This document shows positions 24,172-32,626 of a DNA stretch of 39,073 nt, piece after piece. Each line of letters begins with the position of its first letter. Position 1 is the first letter of the stretch. The position numbers were made by a program, and so were the translations under genes. The stretch is from Flavimaricola sp. (lineage in GTDB: Bacteria; Pseudomonadota; Alphaproteobacteria; Rhodobacterales; Rhodobacteraceae), in the NCBI GenBank assembly GCA_029255105.1, contig JAQWWH010000094.1:1-39073 (forward strand). Reading direction: 5' to 3'. A model generated the notes under the pieces. That model was given only the letters and a program-made list of their open reading frames with translations, made no database searches and was not told where the DNA came from.

Positions 24172-25827
24172 ATGGCCGCCTATCAATATGTGTATTTCAT
24201 GGATGGCGTGTCCAAGGCCTATCCCGGCGGCAAGAAGGTGTTCGAGAACATTCGCCTGAACTTCCTGCCCGGCGTCAAGATCGGCGTTGTGGGCGTGAAC
24301 GGCGCGGGTAAGTCGACCCTTCTCAAGATCATGGCCGGGATGGACAAGGATTTTCAGGGCGAGGCATGGGCCGCCGAAGGCGCGCGCGTGGGCTACCTTC
24401 CTCAGGAACCCGTCCTCGACGAGACCAAGACAGTCCGCGAGAACGTGATGGACGGCGTTGCCCCGAAACGGGCGATTCTGGAGCGCTACAACGAACTGGC
24501 GATGAACTACTCGGACGAGACTGCCGACGAAATGGCGCAGTTGCAGGACGAGATCGACGCCCAGAACCTCTGGGACCTCGATGCACAGGTCGATGTGTCG
24601 ATGGAGGCTCTACGCTGCCCGCCCGATGACGCCGATGTCTCAACTCTTTCGGGTGGTGAGCGTCGTCGCGTCGCGCTTTGCAAGCTTTTGCTTGAGGCGC
24701 CGGATATGCTGCTGCTGGACGAACCGACCAACCATCTGGACGCCGAGACCATCGCCTGGCTGCAAAACCACCTGATCGCCTACAACGGCACCATTCTGGT
24801 TGTCACACACGACCGCTACTTTCTGGACGACATCACAGGCTGGATCCTCGAACTCGACCGGGGTCGGGGCGTGCCTTACGAGGGCAACTATTCCAGCTGG
24901 CTGGAACAAAAGGCCAAACGCCTTGAGCAGGAAAGCCGCGACGACAAGGCCAAGCAAAAGACGCTTGAGCGCGAATTGGAGTGGATGCGCCAAGGCGCCA
25001 AGGCCCGCCAGGCCAAATCCAAGGCCCGGATCAGCGCCTACGAAGAAATGGCCAACCAGTCCGAACGTGAAAAGGTTGGCCGTGCCCAGATCATCATCCC
25101 GCACGGCCCCCGCCTTGGCGGCAAGGTGATCGAGGTCGAGAATCTCTCAAAGGCGATGGGTGACAAGCTGTTGATCGAGGATCTGAGCTTTTCCATTCCG
25201 CCCGGCGCCATCGTCGGCGTGATCGGGCCAAACGGCGCTGGCAAATCCACGCTGTTTTCCATGTTCACTGGCCAGAACCAACCTGACGGCGGCGAGATCA
25301 GCTTTGGTGACACTGTCAAACTGGCGTTCGTGGACCAGTCGCGGGACTCCCTGAGGGCCGATGCGACGGTCTGGGAGGAAATCTCGGGCGGGGCGGAACT
25401 GATCAAGCTCGGCGATGCTGAGATCAACAGCCGCGCCTATTGCGGGGCGTTCAACTTCAAGGGCGGTGACCAGCAAAAGAAGGTCGGCCTCCTGTCGGGT
25501 GGTGAACGCAACCGGGTCCACATGGCCAAGCTTTTGAAATCAGGCGGCAATGTCCTTCTGCTTGACGAACCGACCAACGATCTGGACGTCGAGACCCTGC
25601 GTGCGCTTGAAGATGCCCTTGTGGATTTTGCCGGTTGCGCCGTCGTTATCTCGCACGACCGTTTCTTCCTCGACCGGATCTGCACCCATATCCTCGCCTT
25701 TGAAGGGGATGCCCACGTGGAATGGTTCGAAGGCAACTTCGAAGACTACGAAGAAGACAAGAAGCGTCGCCTTGGCACGGATGCCCTTGAGCCCAAGCGG
25801 GTCAAGTTCAAGAAGTTCGTTCGCTAA
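24172..25827 (+). CDS. ettA: ABC-F ribosome-associated ATPase EttA
   Basis: Energy-dependent translational throttle, which binds the ribosomal E site and links ATP level to the first peptide bond. The 551-residue protein has two ABC domains with Walker A GVNGAGKST and GPNGAGKST, signatures LSGGERRRVAL and LSGGERNRVHM, and Walker B LLLDEPTNHLD and LLLDEPTNDLD. Between them is the basic coiled linker (EQKAKRLEQESRDDKAKQKT) that contacts the P-site tRNA. Opening with YVYFMDGVSKAYPGGK is EttA-specific. ATG 24172 has AAAGGAG 7 nt upstream, one of the best ribosome-binding sites here. The 152-nt leader contains a GTCGGG/CCCGAC hairpin (24085-24106). Confidence 0.97.
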   Translation: MAAYQYVYFMDGVSKAYPGGKKVFENIRLNFLPGVKIGVVGVNGAGKSTLLKIMAGMDKDFQGEAWAAEGARVGYLPQEPVLDETKTVRENVMDGVAPKRAILERYNELAMNYSDETADEMAQLQDEIDAQNLWDLDAQVDVSMEALRCPPDDADVSTLSGGERRRVALCKLLLEAPDMLLLDEPTNHLDAETIAWLQNHLIAYNGTILVVTHDRYFLDDITGWILELDRGRGVPYEGNYSSWLEQKAKRLEQESRDDKAKQKTLERELEWMRQGAKARQAKSKARISAYEEMANQSEREKVGRAQIIIPHGPRLGGKVIEVENLSKAMGDKLLIEDLSFSIPPGAIVGVIGPNGAGKSTLFSMFTGQNQPDGGEISFGDTVKLAFVDQSRDSLRADATVWEEISGGAELIKLGDAEINSRAYCGAFNFKGGDQQKKVGLLSGGERNRVHMAKLLKSGGNVLLLDEPTNDLDVETLRALEDALVDFAGCAVVISHDRFFLDRICTHILAFEGDAHVEWFEGNFEDYEEDKKRRLGTDALEPKRVKFKKFVR

Positions 25828-25834
25828 AGACTTC

Positions 25835-25872
25835 GGAACGGCCCCGGCGCCTGAGAAAGCCGGGGCTGTTCC
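25835..25872 (+). terminator. Terminator hairpin after ettA
   Basis: GGAACGGCCCCGGC (25835-25848) pairs with GCCGGGGCTGTTCC (25859-25872): 14 bp with a single G-U and a 10-nt loop, starting 8 nt after the ettA stop. No long T-run follows, but stem strength and placement make it a convincing terminator. Confidence 0.8.
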
Positions 25873-25922
25873 ACCGAGACTGACTTAGGTCAATCTCCAG
25901 CTGCCTTGCTTGGGCTACCCTC

Positions 25923-25940
25923 TGGCTATCCTGATAGCCA
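25923..25940 (+). promoter_or_regulatory. Inverted repeat just upstream of the DUF4342 gene
   Basis: TGGCTATC and GATAGCCA flank a 2-nt centre, an 8-bp-arm palindrome. Its last base is the first A of the AAAGGAG ribosome-binding site. It may be an operator over the promoter or an element controlling translation. Confidence 0.4.
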
Positions 25941-25953
25941 AAGGAGACATCCA

Positions 25954-26262
25954 ATGACCGACACAAACCCCGAGTCCCCAGGCCCAAAACCCAAACGCAC
26001 CTGGACCCAAGAGTTTGAGGTTGCAGGCGATCAATTGGTCGGTTCGGTCAAGCGCCTCGCAGCCGAAGGTCAGGTACGTCGGATAAGAATCACCGAACCT
26101 GACGGCGATCTGGTCCTCGACATGCCTCTCACGATCGGCGCGATCGCCGGCGGGGCGGTTGTCATCGCCGCACCTTTGCTTGCCGTGATCGGCGCGCTTG
26201 CGGCCTTTGTGACCAAAGTCCGGGTCGAGGTGGTCCGCGACCACCCCCCGGCAGAAACCTGA
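25954..26262 (+). CDS. DUF4342 small membrane-associated protein
   Basis: A 102-residue protein. The N-terminal part TWTQEFEVAGDQLVGSVKRL and the following VRRIRITEPDGDLVLDMPLT match the DUF4342 pattern (helix, then two strands). The hydrophobic stretch IGAIAGGAVVIAAPLLAVIG, continuing through GALAAFV, is long enough for one or two membrane segments. Function is unknown; the family has been linked to UBA-like/EF-Ts-type N-termini. ATG 25954 has AAAGGAG 7 nt upstream. It is convergent with the response regulator, with 16 nt between the ends. Confidence 0.85.
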   Translation: MTDTNPESPGPKPKRTWTQEFEVAGDQLVGSVKRLAAEGQVRRIRITEPDGDLVLDMPLTIGAIAGGAVVIAAPLLAVIGALAAFVTKVRVEVVRDHPPAET

Positions 26263-26270
26263 CAGCTGGA

Positions 26271-26292
26271 ACGCGGCGTCAGTCCGCCGCGT
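26271..26292. terminator. Bidirectional hairpin at the DUF4342/response-regulator junction
   Basis: ACGCGGCG (26271-26278) pairs perfectly with CGCCGCGT (26285-26292) around TCAGTC. The stop codon of the minus-strand gene (26279-26281) lies in the loop. On the plus strand the stem is followed by a pyrimidine-rich CCATCTCTTTT. Confidence 0.65.
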
Positions 26293-27283
26293 CCATCTCT
26301 TTTGTGTCGTCCTGCTTTTGCGTCATCCGCTTGTCGAGGGCGGCAAACAGCTGGCGCTGTTCCTCCTCGGTCGGCTTGTCAGGCAAAGGGCGACCGGTGT
26401 GGGACATGAGGGCGTCGCATGCAGTCGGCCCGGACCAAAGCCGGCGCGCCGAAATCATGCGCGTGCGCAACTCGGGCGGCTGCTTCATTCCGCCAGCCTC
26501 AGGCGACCAATCCGAATCGAGAGCGGCAGCGGCCACGGTGCGCAGCGCCTTGACGTTCAGTTTGCCCCGTCCCGAGAGGATACCAAGGAAGACGCCCTTG
26601 CCAGCATAGGCAAAGCGGGCCTTGGTCGGAACGATTGACCCAGCGATTGCTGCGGCCGTCGCCTCGACCTGATAGCGGAACTGGGTCGGAGAAACCGCCC
26701 GATAGATCGACCGCGCCTCGGCGATTTCAACCGCAAAAAGGCTCATCTGATAGCAGCGCTGCGGCAACCGAAGCAAATGGTTCTCAAGGGCGAGAAGCGG
26801 CAGGGTGGAGGGAACGTCCCGGATCTCGAAAGGTTCTTCGAACCGGATCGATGTCAGGGCAGAGAGTTCTTCCAGCGTATGCCGGCTTTCTTCTTCGCGA
26901 TGCAGAAGGTCATTCAGCATGCCAGCCATGTTCACGCGCGCTGCAATCTCGAGACCGTCGAGAGGCTTGCTCAGGAAATCGGTCGCACCGGCTGCGAAGG
27001 CGCGCTCCATGATCTTGGTCGCGCGGCTCGCTGTGATCATGATGATTGGCGTTGCCCGGTATTCGGGATTGGCACGAATGTCTGCGCAAAGGGCGATCCC
27101 GTCGCGATCTGGCATCATGATATCAAGGAGGAAGCACTCGAACGGGACGGTGGCAGCGGTGACCTGTGCGATCGCCTCTTCCGCGCTTTCGGCTCTTACA
27201 ACTGTGCAATGGCCTGTCTTGGTCAGACATGCCTCAAGCAAGTCCAGGACCATCGGATCGTCGTCTACTGCTAGGATGCGCAT
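26279..27283 (-). CDS. Response regulator with a degenerate GGDEF-like output domain
   Basis: A 334-residue signalling protein. Residues 1-120 are a complete CheY-like receiver: acidic pocket DDD at 7-9, phospho-acceptor Asp54 (FLLDIMMPD), Thr84 (MITA) and Lys106 (FLSKPLDG). A predicted helical linker (125-145) leads to a C-terminal domain whose strand pattern SLFAVEIAEARSIYR, then RFAYAGKGVFLGIL, mirrors diguanylate cyclases, with AGKGVF (226-231) where GG(D/E)EF should be. Catalysis is therefore unlikely; it may bind a partner or nucleotide. The ATG at 27283 has AAAGGAG 10 nt upstream. No histidine kinase is adjacent. It is divergent from lepA. Confidence 0.85.
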   Translation of the reverse strand: MRILAVDDDPMVLDLLEACLTKTGHCTVVRAESAEEAIAQVTAATVPFECFLLDIMMPDRDGIALCADIRANPEYRATPIIMITASRATKIMERAFAAGATDFLSKPLDGLEIAARVNMAGMLNDLLHREEESRHTLEELSALTSIRFEEPFEIRDVPSTLPLLALENHLLRLPQRCYQMSLFAVEIAEARSIYRAVSPTQFRYQVEATAAAIAGSIVPTKARFAYAGKGVFLGILSGRGKLNVKALRTVAAAALDSDWSPEAGGMKQPPELRTRMISARRLWSGPTACDALMSHTGRPLPDKPTEEEQRQLFAALDKRMTQKQDDTKEMDAAD

Positions 27284-27398
27284 GACCGCGTAACTCCTTT
27301 GTGCATATAAAGACAAAAAGACAACACTCGAACCAAACACTACCTTGAGTAGAGTGATCACATTAGAAAGGGGCGATATTGCGACCGTATCTGGGCAA

Positions 27399-27516
27399 AT
27401 TTGGCGGTCAGACTGACGGCAGTGCCCATTTTGGGCGAATATCCGCGCAAAAAGCGCGACATTAAGGCCAAAGTGGCCCTGAGGTGTCCGGCTACGAGGG
27501 GCCATTGACCGGCCCC
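27399..27516. repeat. Series of short inverted repeats between the response regulator and lepA
   Basis: Perfect inverted repeats occur in a row: GTCAG/CTGAC (centre 27412), GCCCA-TTT-TGGGC (27424-27436), CGCGC-AAAAA-GCGCG (27444-27458), GGCCA-AAG-TGGCC (27466-27478) and GGGGCC-7-GGCCCC (27498-27516). The centres of the second to fourth are 27430, 27451 and 27472, exactly 21 nt apart. They lie in the 257-nt divergent regulatory region. Confidence 0.55.
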
Positions 27517-27540
27517 CGAATCCACCGCATATCCTCTGTC

Positions 27541-29340
27541 ATGACCGACCTTGATCACATCCGCAATTTTTCAATCGTGGCCCACATCGACCACGGCAAA
27601 TCCACGTTGGCTGACCGCCTTATCCAGGAGACGAATACAGTCGCCTTAAGGGATATGAAGGCGCAGCTTCTGGATGCCATGGACATCGAGCGCGAGAGGG
27701 GCATCACCATTAAGGCCAACACCGTTCGGCTGGACTACACCGCCCTGAACGGTGAGCACTATGTGCTGAACCTGATCGACACCCCCGGCCACGTCGACTT
27801 TGCTTATGAAGTGTCACGCTCCATGCGCGCCGTCGAAGGCTCCCTTCTGGTTGTGGACAGCACCCAGGGCGTAGAGGCGCAGACACTGGCCAATGTGTAT
27901 CAGGCCATTGATGCCGACCATGAGATCGTCCCGGTGCTGAACAAGATCGACCTGCCCGCCAGCGAATGTGACGCCGTGGCCGAGCAGATCGAAGATGTGA
28001 TCGGGATTGACGCCTCGCAGGCGATCCGCGTGTCGGCCAAGACCGGGGTCGGCATCGTCGAGACCCTCGAGGCCATCGTGCACAGATTGCCTGCGCCCAA
28101 AGGGGATCGCGACGCACCGCTTAAGGCGATGCTGGTTGACAGCTGGTACGACAGTTACCTTGGCGTCGTGGTCCTTGTCCGCATCATCGACGGTACGATG
28201 AAGAAGAACGACCGGGTCATGTTCATGCAGAATGGGACCGTTCACCAGATCGACCGGATCGGCGTCTTCCGTCCGGCAATGGTCAATGTGGAAGAGCTTG
28301 GGCCCGGCGAGATCGGGTTCATCACCGCGTCGATCAAGCAGGTTCGGGACACCCGTGTTGGTGACACCATCACCACCGAGAAGAAGGGGGCGACCAAGGC
28401 CCTGCCCGGTTTTAAGCCGTCCATCCCGGTGGTGTTCTGTGGCCTCTTCCCCGTCGACAGTTCCGAGTTTGAGGATCTGCGCGACGCGATCGAGAAGCTG
28501 GCCCTCAACGACGCCTCATTTTCGTTCGAGATGGAGACCTCGGCCGCCCTTGGCTTTGGCTTCCGCTGCGGCTTTCTCGGGTTGCTGCATCTTGAGGTCA
28601 TTCGTGACCGGATCGAACGCGAATACGATATCGAGCTGATCACTACCGCACCGTCCGTTGTATACCATCTTCATATGAAGGATGGGACGATGACGGAACT
28701 GCACAACCCGGCCGATATGCCCGATCTGACCTACGTTGACCGGGTGGAAGAGCCGCGAATTAAGGCAACGATCCTCGTGCCCGACGAATATCTCGGGGAC
28801 ATCCTTAAGTTGTGTCAGGATCGCAGAGGTATCCAAATGGACCTCACATACGCCGGTTCGCGGGCGATGGCGGTCTATGACCTGCCGCTGAATGAGGTTG
28901 TCTTTGACTTTTACGACCGTCTGAAATCGGTGTCCAAGGGCTACGCCAGCTTTGACTATCAGTTGACCGGCTATCGCGAGGACAACCTCGTCAAGATGTC
29001 GATCCTCGTGAATGATGAGCCTGTCGATGCCTTGTCGATGATGGTTCATCGCGACCGGGCCGAGACCCGGGGCCGGGCAATGGTCGAAAAGCTTAAGGAT
29101 CTCATCCCGCGACACATGTTTAAGATCCCGATCCAGGCTGCCATCGGCGGCAAGGTCATCGCCCGCGAGACACTGTCGGCCATGCGCAAGGACGTCACGG
29201 CCAAGTGCTACGGCGGCGACGCCACCCGGAAGCGTAAGCTTCTGGACAAGCAAAAGGCCGGCAAGAAGAAGATGCGGCAGTTCGGCAAGGTGGACATCCC
29301 GCAAGAGGCGTTCATCTCGGCGCTCAAGATGGACAGCTGA
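27541..29340 (+). CDS. lepA: Elongation factor 4 (LepA)
   Basis: Translational GTPase that acts in ribosome biogenesis and on stalled or mistranslocated ribosomes. The 599-residue protein has G1 [11 protein letters not shown]2 [10 protein letters not shown]3 DTPGHVDF and G4 NKID in the EF-Tu-like domain. The LepA-specific [17 protein letters not shown] and C-terminal block [19 protein letters not shown], then [14 protein letters not shown], follow. ATG 27541 matches the family start [15 protein letters not shown]; no clear Shine-Dalgarno precedes it. An in-frame GTG at 27484 is unlikely. It is single-gene, divergent from the response regulator. Confidence 0.97.
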   Translation: MTDLDHIRNFSIVAHIDHGKSTLADRLIQETNTVALRDMKAQLLDAMDIERERGITIKANTVRLDYTALNGEHYVLNLIDTPGHVDFAYEVSRSMRAVEGSLLVVDSTQGVEAQTLANVYQAIDADHEIVPVLNKIDLPASECDAVAEQIEDVIGIDASQAIRVSAKTGVGIVETLEAIVHRLPAPKGDRDAPLKAMLVDSWYDSYLGVVVLVRIIDGTMKKNDRVMFMQNGTVHQIDRIGVFRPAMVNVEELGPGEIGFITASIKQVRDTRVGDTITTEKKGATKALPGFKPSIPVVFCGLFPVDSSEFEDLRDAIEKLALNDASFSFEMETSAALGFGFRCGFLGLLHLEVIRDRIEREYDIELITTAPSVVYHLHMKDGTMTELHNPADMPDLTYVDRVEEPRIKATILVPDEYLGDILKLCQDRRGIQMDLTYAGSRAMAVYDLPLNEVVFDFYDRLKSVSKGYASFDYQLTGYREDNLVKMSILVNDEPVDALSMMVHRDRAETRGRAMVEKLKDLIPRHMFKIPIQAAIGGKVIARETLSAMRKDVTAKCYGGDATRKRKLLDKQKAGKKKMRQFGKVDIPQEAFISALKMDS

Positions 29341-29432
29341 CAAACCGACGTCTCGGCAGCGAGCGGCGCTAATGGCTAATCGATCAGGTTAGGCGCCACG
29401 TTGGTGTCATAGTCCTGAAATATACATCGATA

Positions 29433-29458
29433 AGGAGACCCGCAATCGCGGGCCTCTT
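29433..29458 (+). terminator. Terminator candidate downstream of lepA
   Basis: Arms around CCCGC-AATC-GCGGG extend outward through one A-C mismatch to GGAG/CTCT pairing, about 10 bp in all, roughly 95 nt after the lepA stop. A short T-containing tail (CTCTTGC) follows. Confidence 0.6.
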
Positions 29459-29556
29459 GCTATTGATACATCTCAACTTCGAAATCATTTTATACCGCCC
29501 CTTACATATGGCCTGAGCGCAGCCCATATCAATTGGGAACAATCAGGCTAGTACAG

Positions 29557-29832
29557 ATGAAACAACCGACCTTTTTGAAAGACTGGGTTTCCGAGTACAC
29601 CAACCGCACCGAGCTGCGTCATCGCATGACCGAGCGTCTTGGGATTCCCCTGCCCCGTCGCGTTAGCAAAGGTCAGCAAGCCGCCATGAGGGCGACGATG
29701 GCCGGCTGCAACGGTTGCACCCAGACGGTTCAATGCAAGGCATGGCTGGACAACGGTGGCGGGGACAGCCCTCCCCACTTCTGTCCCATAGGCGATCTTC
29801 TTCGCGGAATGTCCCAGTTGGACGCCGCCTGA
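29557..29832 (+). CDS. DUF6455 small cysteine-containing protein
   Basis: A 91-residue cytosolic protein. The second half carries GCNGCTQTVQCKAWLD and PPHFCPIGDLL, i.e. a CxxCx5C...C arrangement characteristic of the rhodobacterial DUF6455 family and suitable for binding zinc or an iron-sulfur cluster. The N-terminal half is a predicted helical segment with many Arg residues (ELRHRMTERLGIPLPRR). Function is unknown. The start ATG 29557 is preceded by only a weak ribosome-binding site. It is convergent with the DUF1501 gene, with 7 nt between them. Confidence 0.82.
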   Translation: MKQPTFLKDWVSEYTNRTELRHRMTERLGIPLPRRVSKGQQAAMRATMAGCNGCTQTVQCKAWLDNGGGDSPPHFCPIGDLLRGMSQLDAA

Positions 29833-29834
29833 AA

Positions 29835-29849
29835 CCTGCCTAAAGCAGG
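29835..29849. terminator. Bidirectional hairpin at the DUF6455/DUF1501 junction
   Basis: CCTGC-CTAAA-GCAGG: a 5-bp stem whose loop contains the stop codon of the minus-strand gene (CTA at 29840-29842). It starts 2 nt after the plus-strand stop. The stem is short, so this is moderate evidence. Confidence 0.45.
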
Positions 29850-31003
29850 ATTCTGCTGGCTGCTCCCAACTCTAGTCCCGGGAAAACGGCCTGTTCGATG
29901 ACTGAGGCATCCAGCCCGAACAATCCCCGCATGACCCACCCGGCATGGGCGCGTATATCGCGCGTCGGCATCAGGTCGCGGTCGGCATAAAGATCGTGCA
30001 ATCCCGGCCAATCGCCCGCAACCTGGCCCCCGCGCAATGCTCCTCCGGCGTAAAGCATGGCCCCACCGGTCCCGTGATCCGTCCCGCCAGTCCCGTTCTC
30101 CCGCGCTGTCCTGCCGAATTCGGTCAGACACAAGACCGCCGTTTGCTGCCAGACCGGCCCCAGTCCGTCCTTAAGTGTCAGGATCGTTTCGGCCAACCTT
30201 TCCAGCGCCCGGTTGATCGTCTGCTTTTGTCGGAAATGGGTATCCCAGCCGCCCAGCGAAAAACTGGCGATCCGCGACTGGGCACTCAGCCGTTGGGCGG
30301 CAAAGGCAGCAGCCCTGATATGCGCGGGCACTTGTGCCGCCGCCCCGTCCGATGAGGTTGCCGCCGCAATCTCAAGCGCCTCTGCCGTTGCCTCACGAAA
30401 CAACGGGTCCTGATGCTGGACGACCGCCAGAAGCTGCTCGGTAGCAGGGCTAAGCTGAAGCCGCGCTTCGGGTGCCCAGCGGGCAAAGGGGGCCGATCCG
30501 TTCAGCACTTCCATTTGGTCCGCGCCAATGGAATAGGCGATCTCGGATGTCAGTCCAGGAAGTGTCTGGATCATCCGGTTCAGCCATCCATCCCGTCCGC
30601 GTTGACCGACCAGATCGCCGTACAAATCCGGCAAACCTGCCTCAAGGATGTCCTGGCCGTCAAAATGACTTCGCTTGTCGCGGTATGGCGTAGATACGGC
30701 ATGGACCGCCCCGAATTCGCCCGCCTGCCAAAGGGGCAGCAGAGCCGACAGTGAGGGATGCAAACCGAATTGGGATGTTGCGGCAAGGTGGCTTTGGGTG
30801 CTCAGCCCAGGCCGCAAATCCAGGAAAGTCTGATCTTCCAGGGGGGCGACAACGTCCAGTCCATCCATAGCCCCTCGCAGGATCAGAACCACCAACCGGT
30901 TGTCCCAAGGCCCGCTTGCAAAGGCCATCGGGGTGAGAAGGGGGCTCGCCGCGGCAGAGCACCCAATGGCACCCAGCCCCGTCAAGAAGGCGCGACGCTG
31001 CAT
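29840..31003 (-). CDS. Tat-exported DUF1501 protein
   Basis: A 387-residue protein of the DUF1501 family, which has an alkaline-phosphatase/sulfatase-like fold of unknown activity. The N-terminus QRRAFLTGLGAIGCSAAASP is a classic twin-arginine signal, so it is folded before export. Recognisable blocks are LVVLILRGAMDGLDVVAP, HFDGQDILE, SLGGWDTH and CLTEFGRTARENGTGGTDHG, whose Asp, Glu and His residues probably bind metal. I use ATG 31003, 6 nt after AAAGGAG; ATG 31009 touches that site. It starts 2 nt after the stop of the DUF1800 gene and is certainly cotranscribed with it. Confidence 0.93.
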   Translation of the reverse strand: MQRRAFLTGLGAIGCSAAASPLLTPMAFASGPWDNRLVVLILRGAMDGLDVVAPLEDQTFLDLRPGLSTQSHLAATSQFGLHPSLSALLPLWQAGEFGAVHAVSTPYRDKRSHFDGQDILEAGLPDLYGDLVGQRGRDGWLNRMIQTLPGLTSEIAYSIGADQMEVLNGSAPFARWAPEARLQLSPATEQLLAVVQHQDPLFREATAEALEIAAATSSDGAAAQVPAHIRAAAFAAQRLSAQSRIASFSLGGWDTHFRQKQTINRALERLAETILTLKDGLGPVWQQTAVLCLTEFGRTARENGTGGTDHGTGGAMLYAGGALRGGQVAGDWPGLHDLYADRDLMPTRDIRAHAGWVMRGLFGLDASVIEQAVFPGLELGAASRILL

Positions 31004-31005
31004 CG

Positions 31006-32373
31006 TCATCTCCTTTGAAAAGCGGAAGAGCATAGGACCATGCCAATGCCCGCCGCCCTGTTTTCCGCAGCCCCTGCCGCGAACTTCACCTCTGGCGGGG
31101 CAAAAGGGCCCAAAGCGATGGCGACAAAGTCCCTCGGATCGGGCAAGTCGGCCATCAGAAAGCTGGGCGCCTGCATGGCCCAGGTAACCCGGGCGGCCAT
31201 GGCAGGCGGCGTCACCCAGGCCTCGGCCTCTTCTGGCCAGCCGTCTGGCCCGGGAGGCTGTTCCCAGGGTTGTCCCATAAGGCGAAGTCGTTGAAGCACA
31301 TAGGTTCGCGCCACATCCGGGGCCACATCGACCAATGCGATATCAAGTGCCCGAAGTGCCGCCTGCACCCAGTCCTGATGCGTCCGCGCCTTGTTCCGGA
31401 CCGGAGCGTCTATGCCATAGCGCAGCCAGGCATCCGGATGATCGAGCAGGGCACTATAGACGGACATCAGGTCCGTGCCATTTGCCGAATAGGCCGCCGC
31501 CATCGCCTCGATCAGGCTGGTCGAAGGCGTGTCCGAGACAAAATGCCGGGCGATCTTTGTTGCGATGTGATGCGCCGTCGATGGATGGGCGGCGATGTCC
31601 TCCAAGGCCGCGAAAATCGTTTCAAGCGACCCATCATCGCTGTAAGTCCGGCCCAGAACTGTCTCTGACCCAGGCTCTGCCCAATTTGTCTGGAAAACCC
31701 GTCCTTCCGTGTCGTCCCAGGACAGGCCTGTCAAAAGCTCGGCCAATTGGCGGATATCGGACTGGTCGTAGCTGTTTCCAACGCCCAAGGTATGCAGTTC
31801 CAGCAACTCGCGGGCCAGGTTTTCGTTCAGGCCCCGGCCTGTCCTTGTCCCGAACGGGCTGCCGGGGCCGACGGACTGTCCCTGATCCAGGTAGATGACC
31901 ATCATCGGATGCGTTGCCACGGCCTTCAACAGGTCGGCGAACCGGCCGGTAATGTTGGGGCGGATCGCCTCTTCGACAAAGGGCGTCACGAGGTGGGTCA
32001 TCGGGCCGATCTTGGCACGCAGGGGAAAATGGTTCGCCCAAAACGCGGTCAGTCTTTCCCGAAATCCATCGTGCGTTCGGACGCCGCGGGTAAGGATCCT
32101 CCTAAAGTTGTTTTGGTGAACGGCGCTCGCCTGATTGCGAGAGGCGGCGAAACGCTCCATGGCCGCGTCACTTTCGCGGCGCATTGCAGCCTGTCGACGC
32201 AGCAGCTTCAGCCTTGGCTCTGCCTCTGAAAAAAGCGGGATGGGAAAGGCCTCGGCCGCAAGATCGGGCCCTCGCAGTGCCGCCAGAATAGCGTCCGACG
32301 ACGCCGGCGGGGCAGCGTTTGGCGACAGGCCGGTCCCGAAACGTATTTCGGCAAGGTACGGATCAAAAGACAA
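31006..32373 (-). CDS. DUF1800 protein, partner of the DUF1501 gene
   Basis: A 455-residue DUF1800-family protein, mostly helical and of unknown function, almost always encoded beside a DUF1501 gene. Hallmarks are FRERLTAFWANHFPL, HPMMVIYLDQGQS, GLNENLARELLELHTLG and KIARHFVSDTPS. No signal peptide is visible even though its partner has a Tat signal, so it may be exported as a complex or act at the cytosolic face. The start is TTG at 32373 (MSFDPYLAE), with GAGGTG 4 nt upstream; no ATG is available near the N-terminus. Confidence 0.9.
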   Translation of the reverse strand: MSFDPYLAEIRFGTGLSPNAAPPASSDAILAALRGPDLAAEAFPIPLFSEAEPRLKLLRRQAAMRRESDAAMERFAASRNQASAVHQNNFRRILTRGVRTHDGFRERLTAFWANHFPLRAKIGPMTHLVTPFVEEAIRPNITGRFADLLKAVATHPMMVIYLDQGQSVGPGSPFGTRTGRGLNENLARELLELHTLGVGNSYDQSDIRQLAELLTGLSWDDTEGRVFQTNWAEPGSETVLGRTYSDDGSLETIFAALEDIAAHPSTAHHIATKIARHFVSDTPSTSLIEAMAAAYSANGTDLMSVYSALLDHPDAWLRYGIDAPVRNKARTHQDWVQAALRALDIALVDVAPDVARTYVLQRLRLMGQPWEQPPGPDGWPEEAEAWVTPPAMAARVTWAMQAPSFLMADLPDPRDFVAIALGPFAPPEVKFAAGAAENRAAGIGMVLCSSAFQRR

Positions 32374-32387
32374 TCGTCACCTCGTCA

Positions 32388-32410
32388 GGATGTGTCATAC
32401 CCCACCCTAC
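32388..32410. repeat. Degenerate relative of the 18188 palindrome
   Basis: GGATGTGTCATACCCCACC plus CTAC resembles GGTGGGTCATGACCCACC with several changes that break the symmetry. It is intergenic, upstream of the DUF1800 gene. The rest of the 253-nt gap to aspS (32374-32626) shows no gene. Confidence 0.35.
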
Positions 32411-32626
32411 AGGAACATAGGTGGTTCCCCCGCATCGAAGTTGGGTCTCACGACAAATTGCTGAGTTTCGGTCGACACGCGGGAGGGCACGCAGCCAAAA
32501 TGCTTGCCCCCCAGGACAAAGACGGCGCCATAAGAATGCGGCTATGCGATCAGGAACGGGTGCCTGCACGACATCCAATCCGACCCGACAAAGCCGGATC
32601 GGACCAGTGCCCCAAAAACAGGCAGA

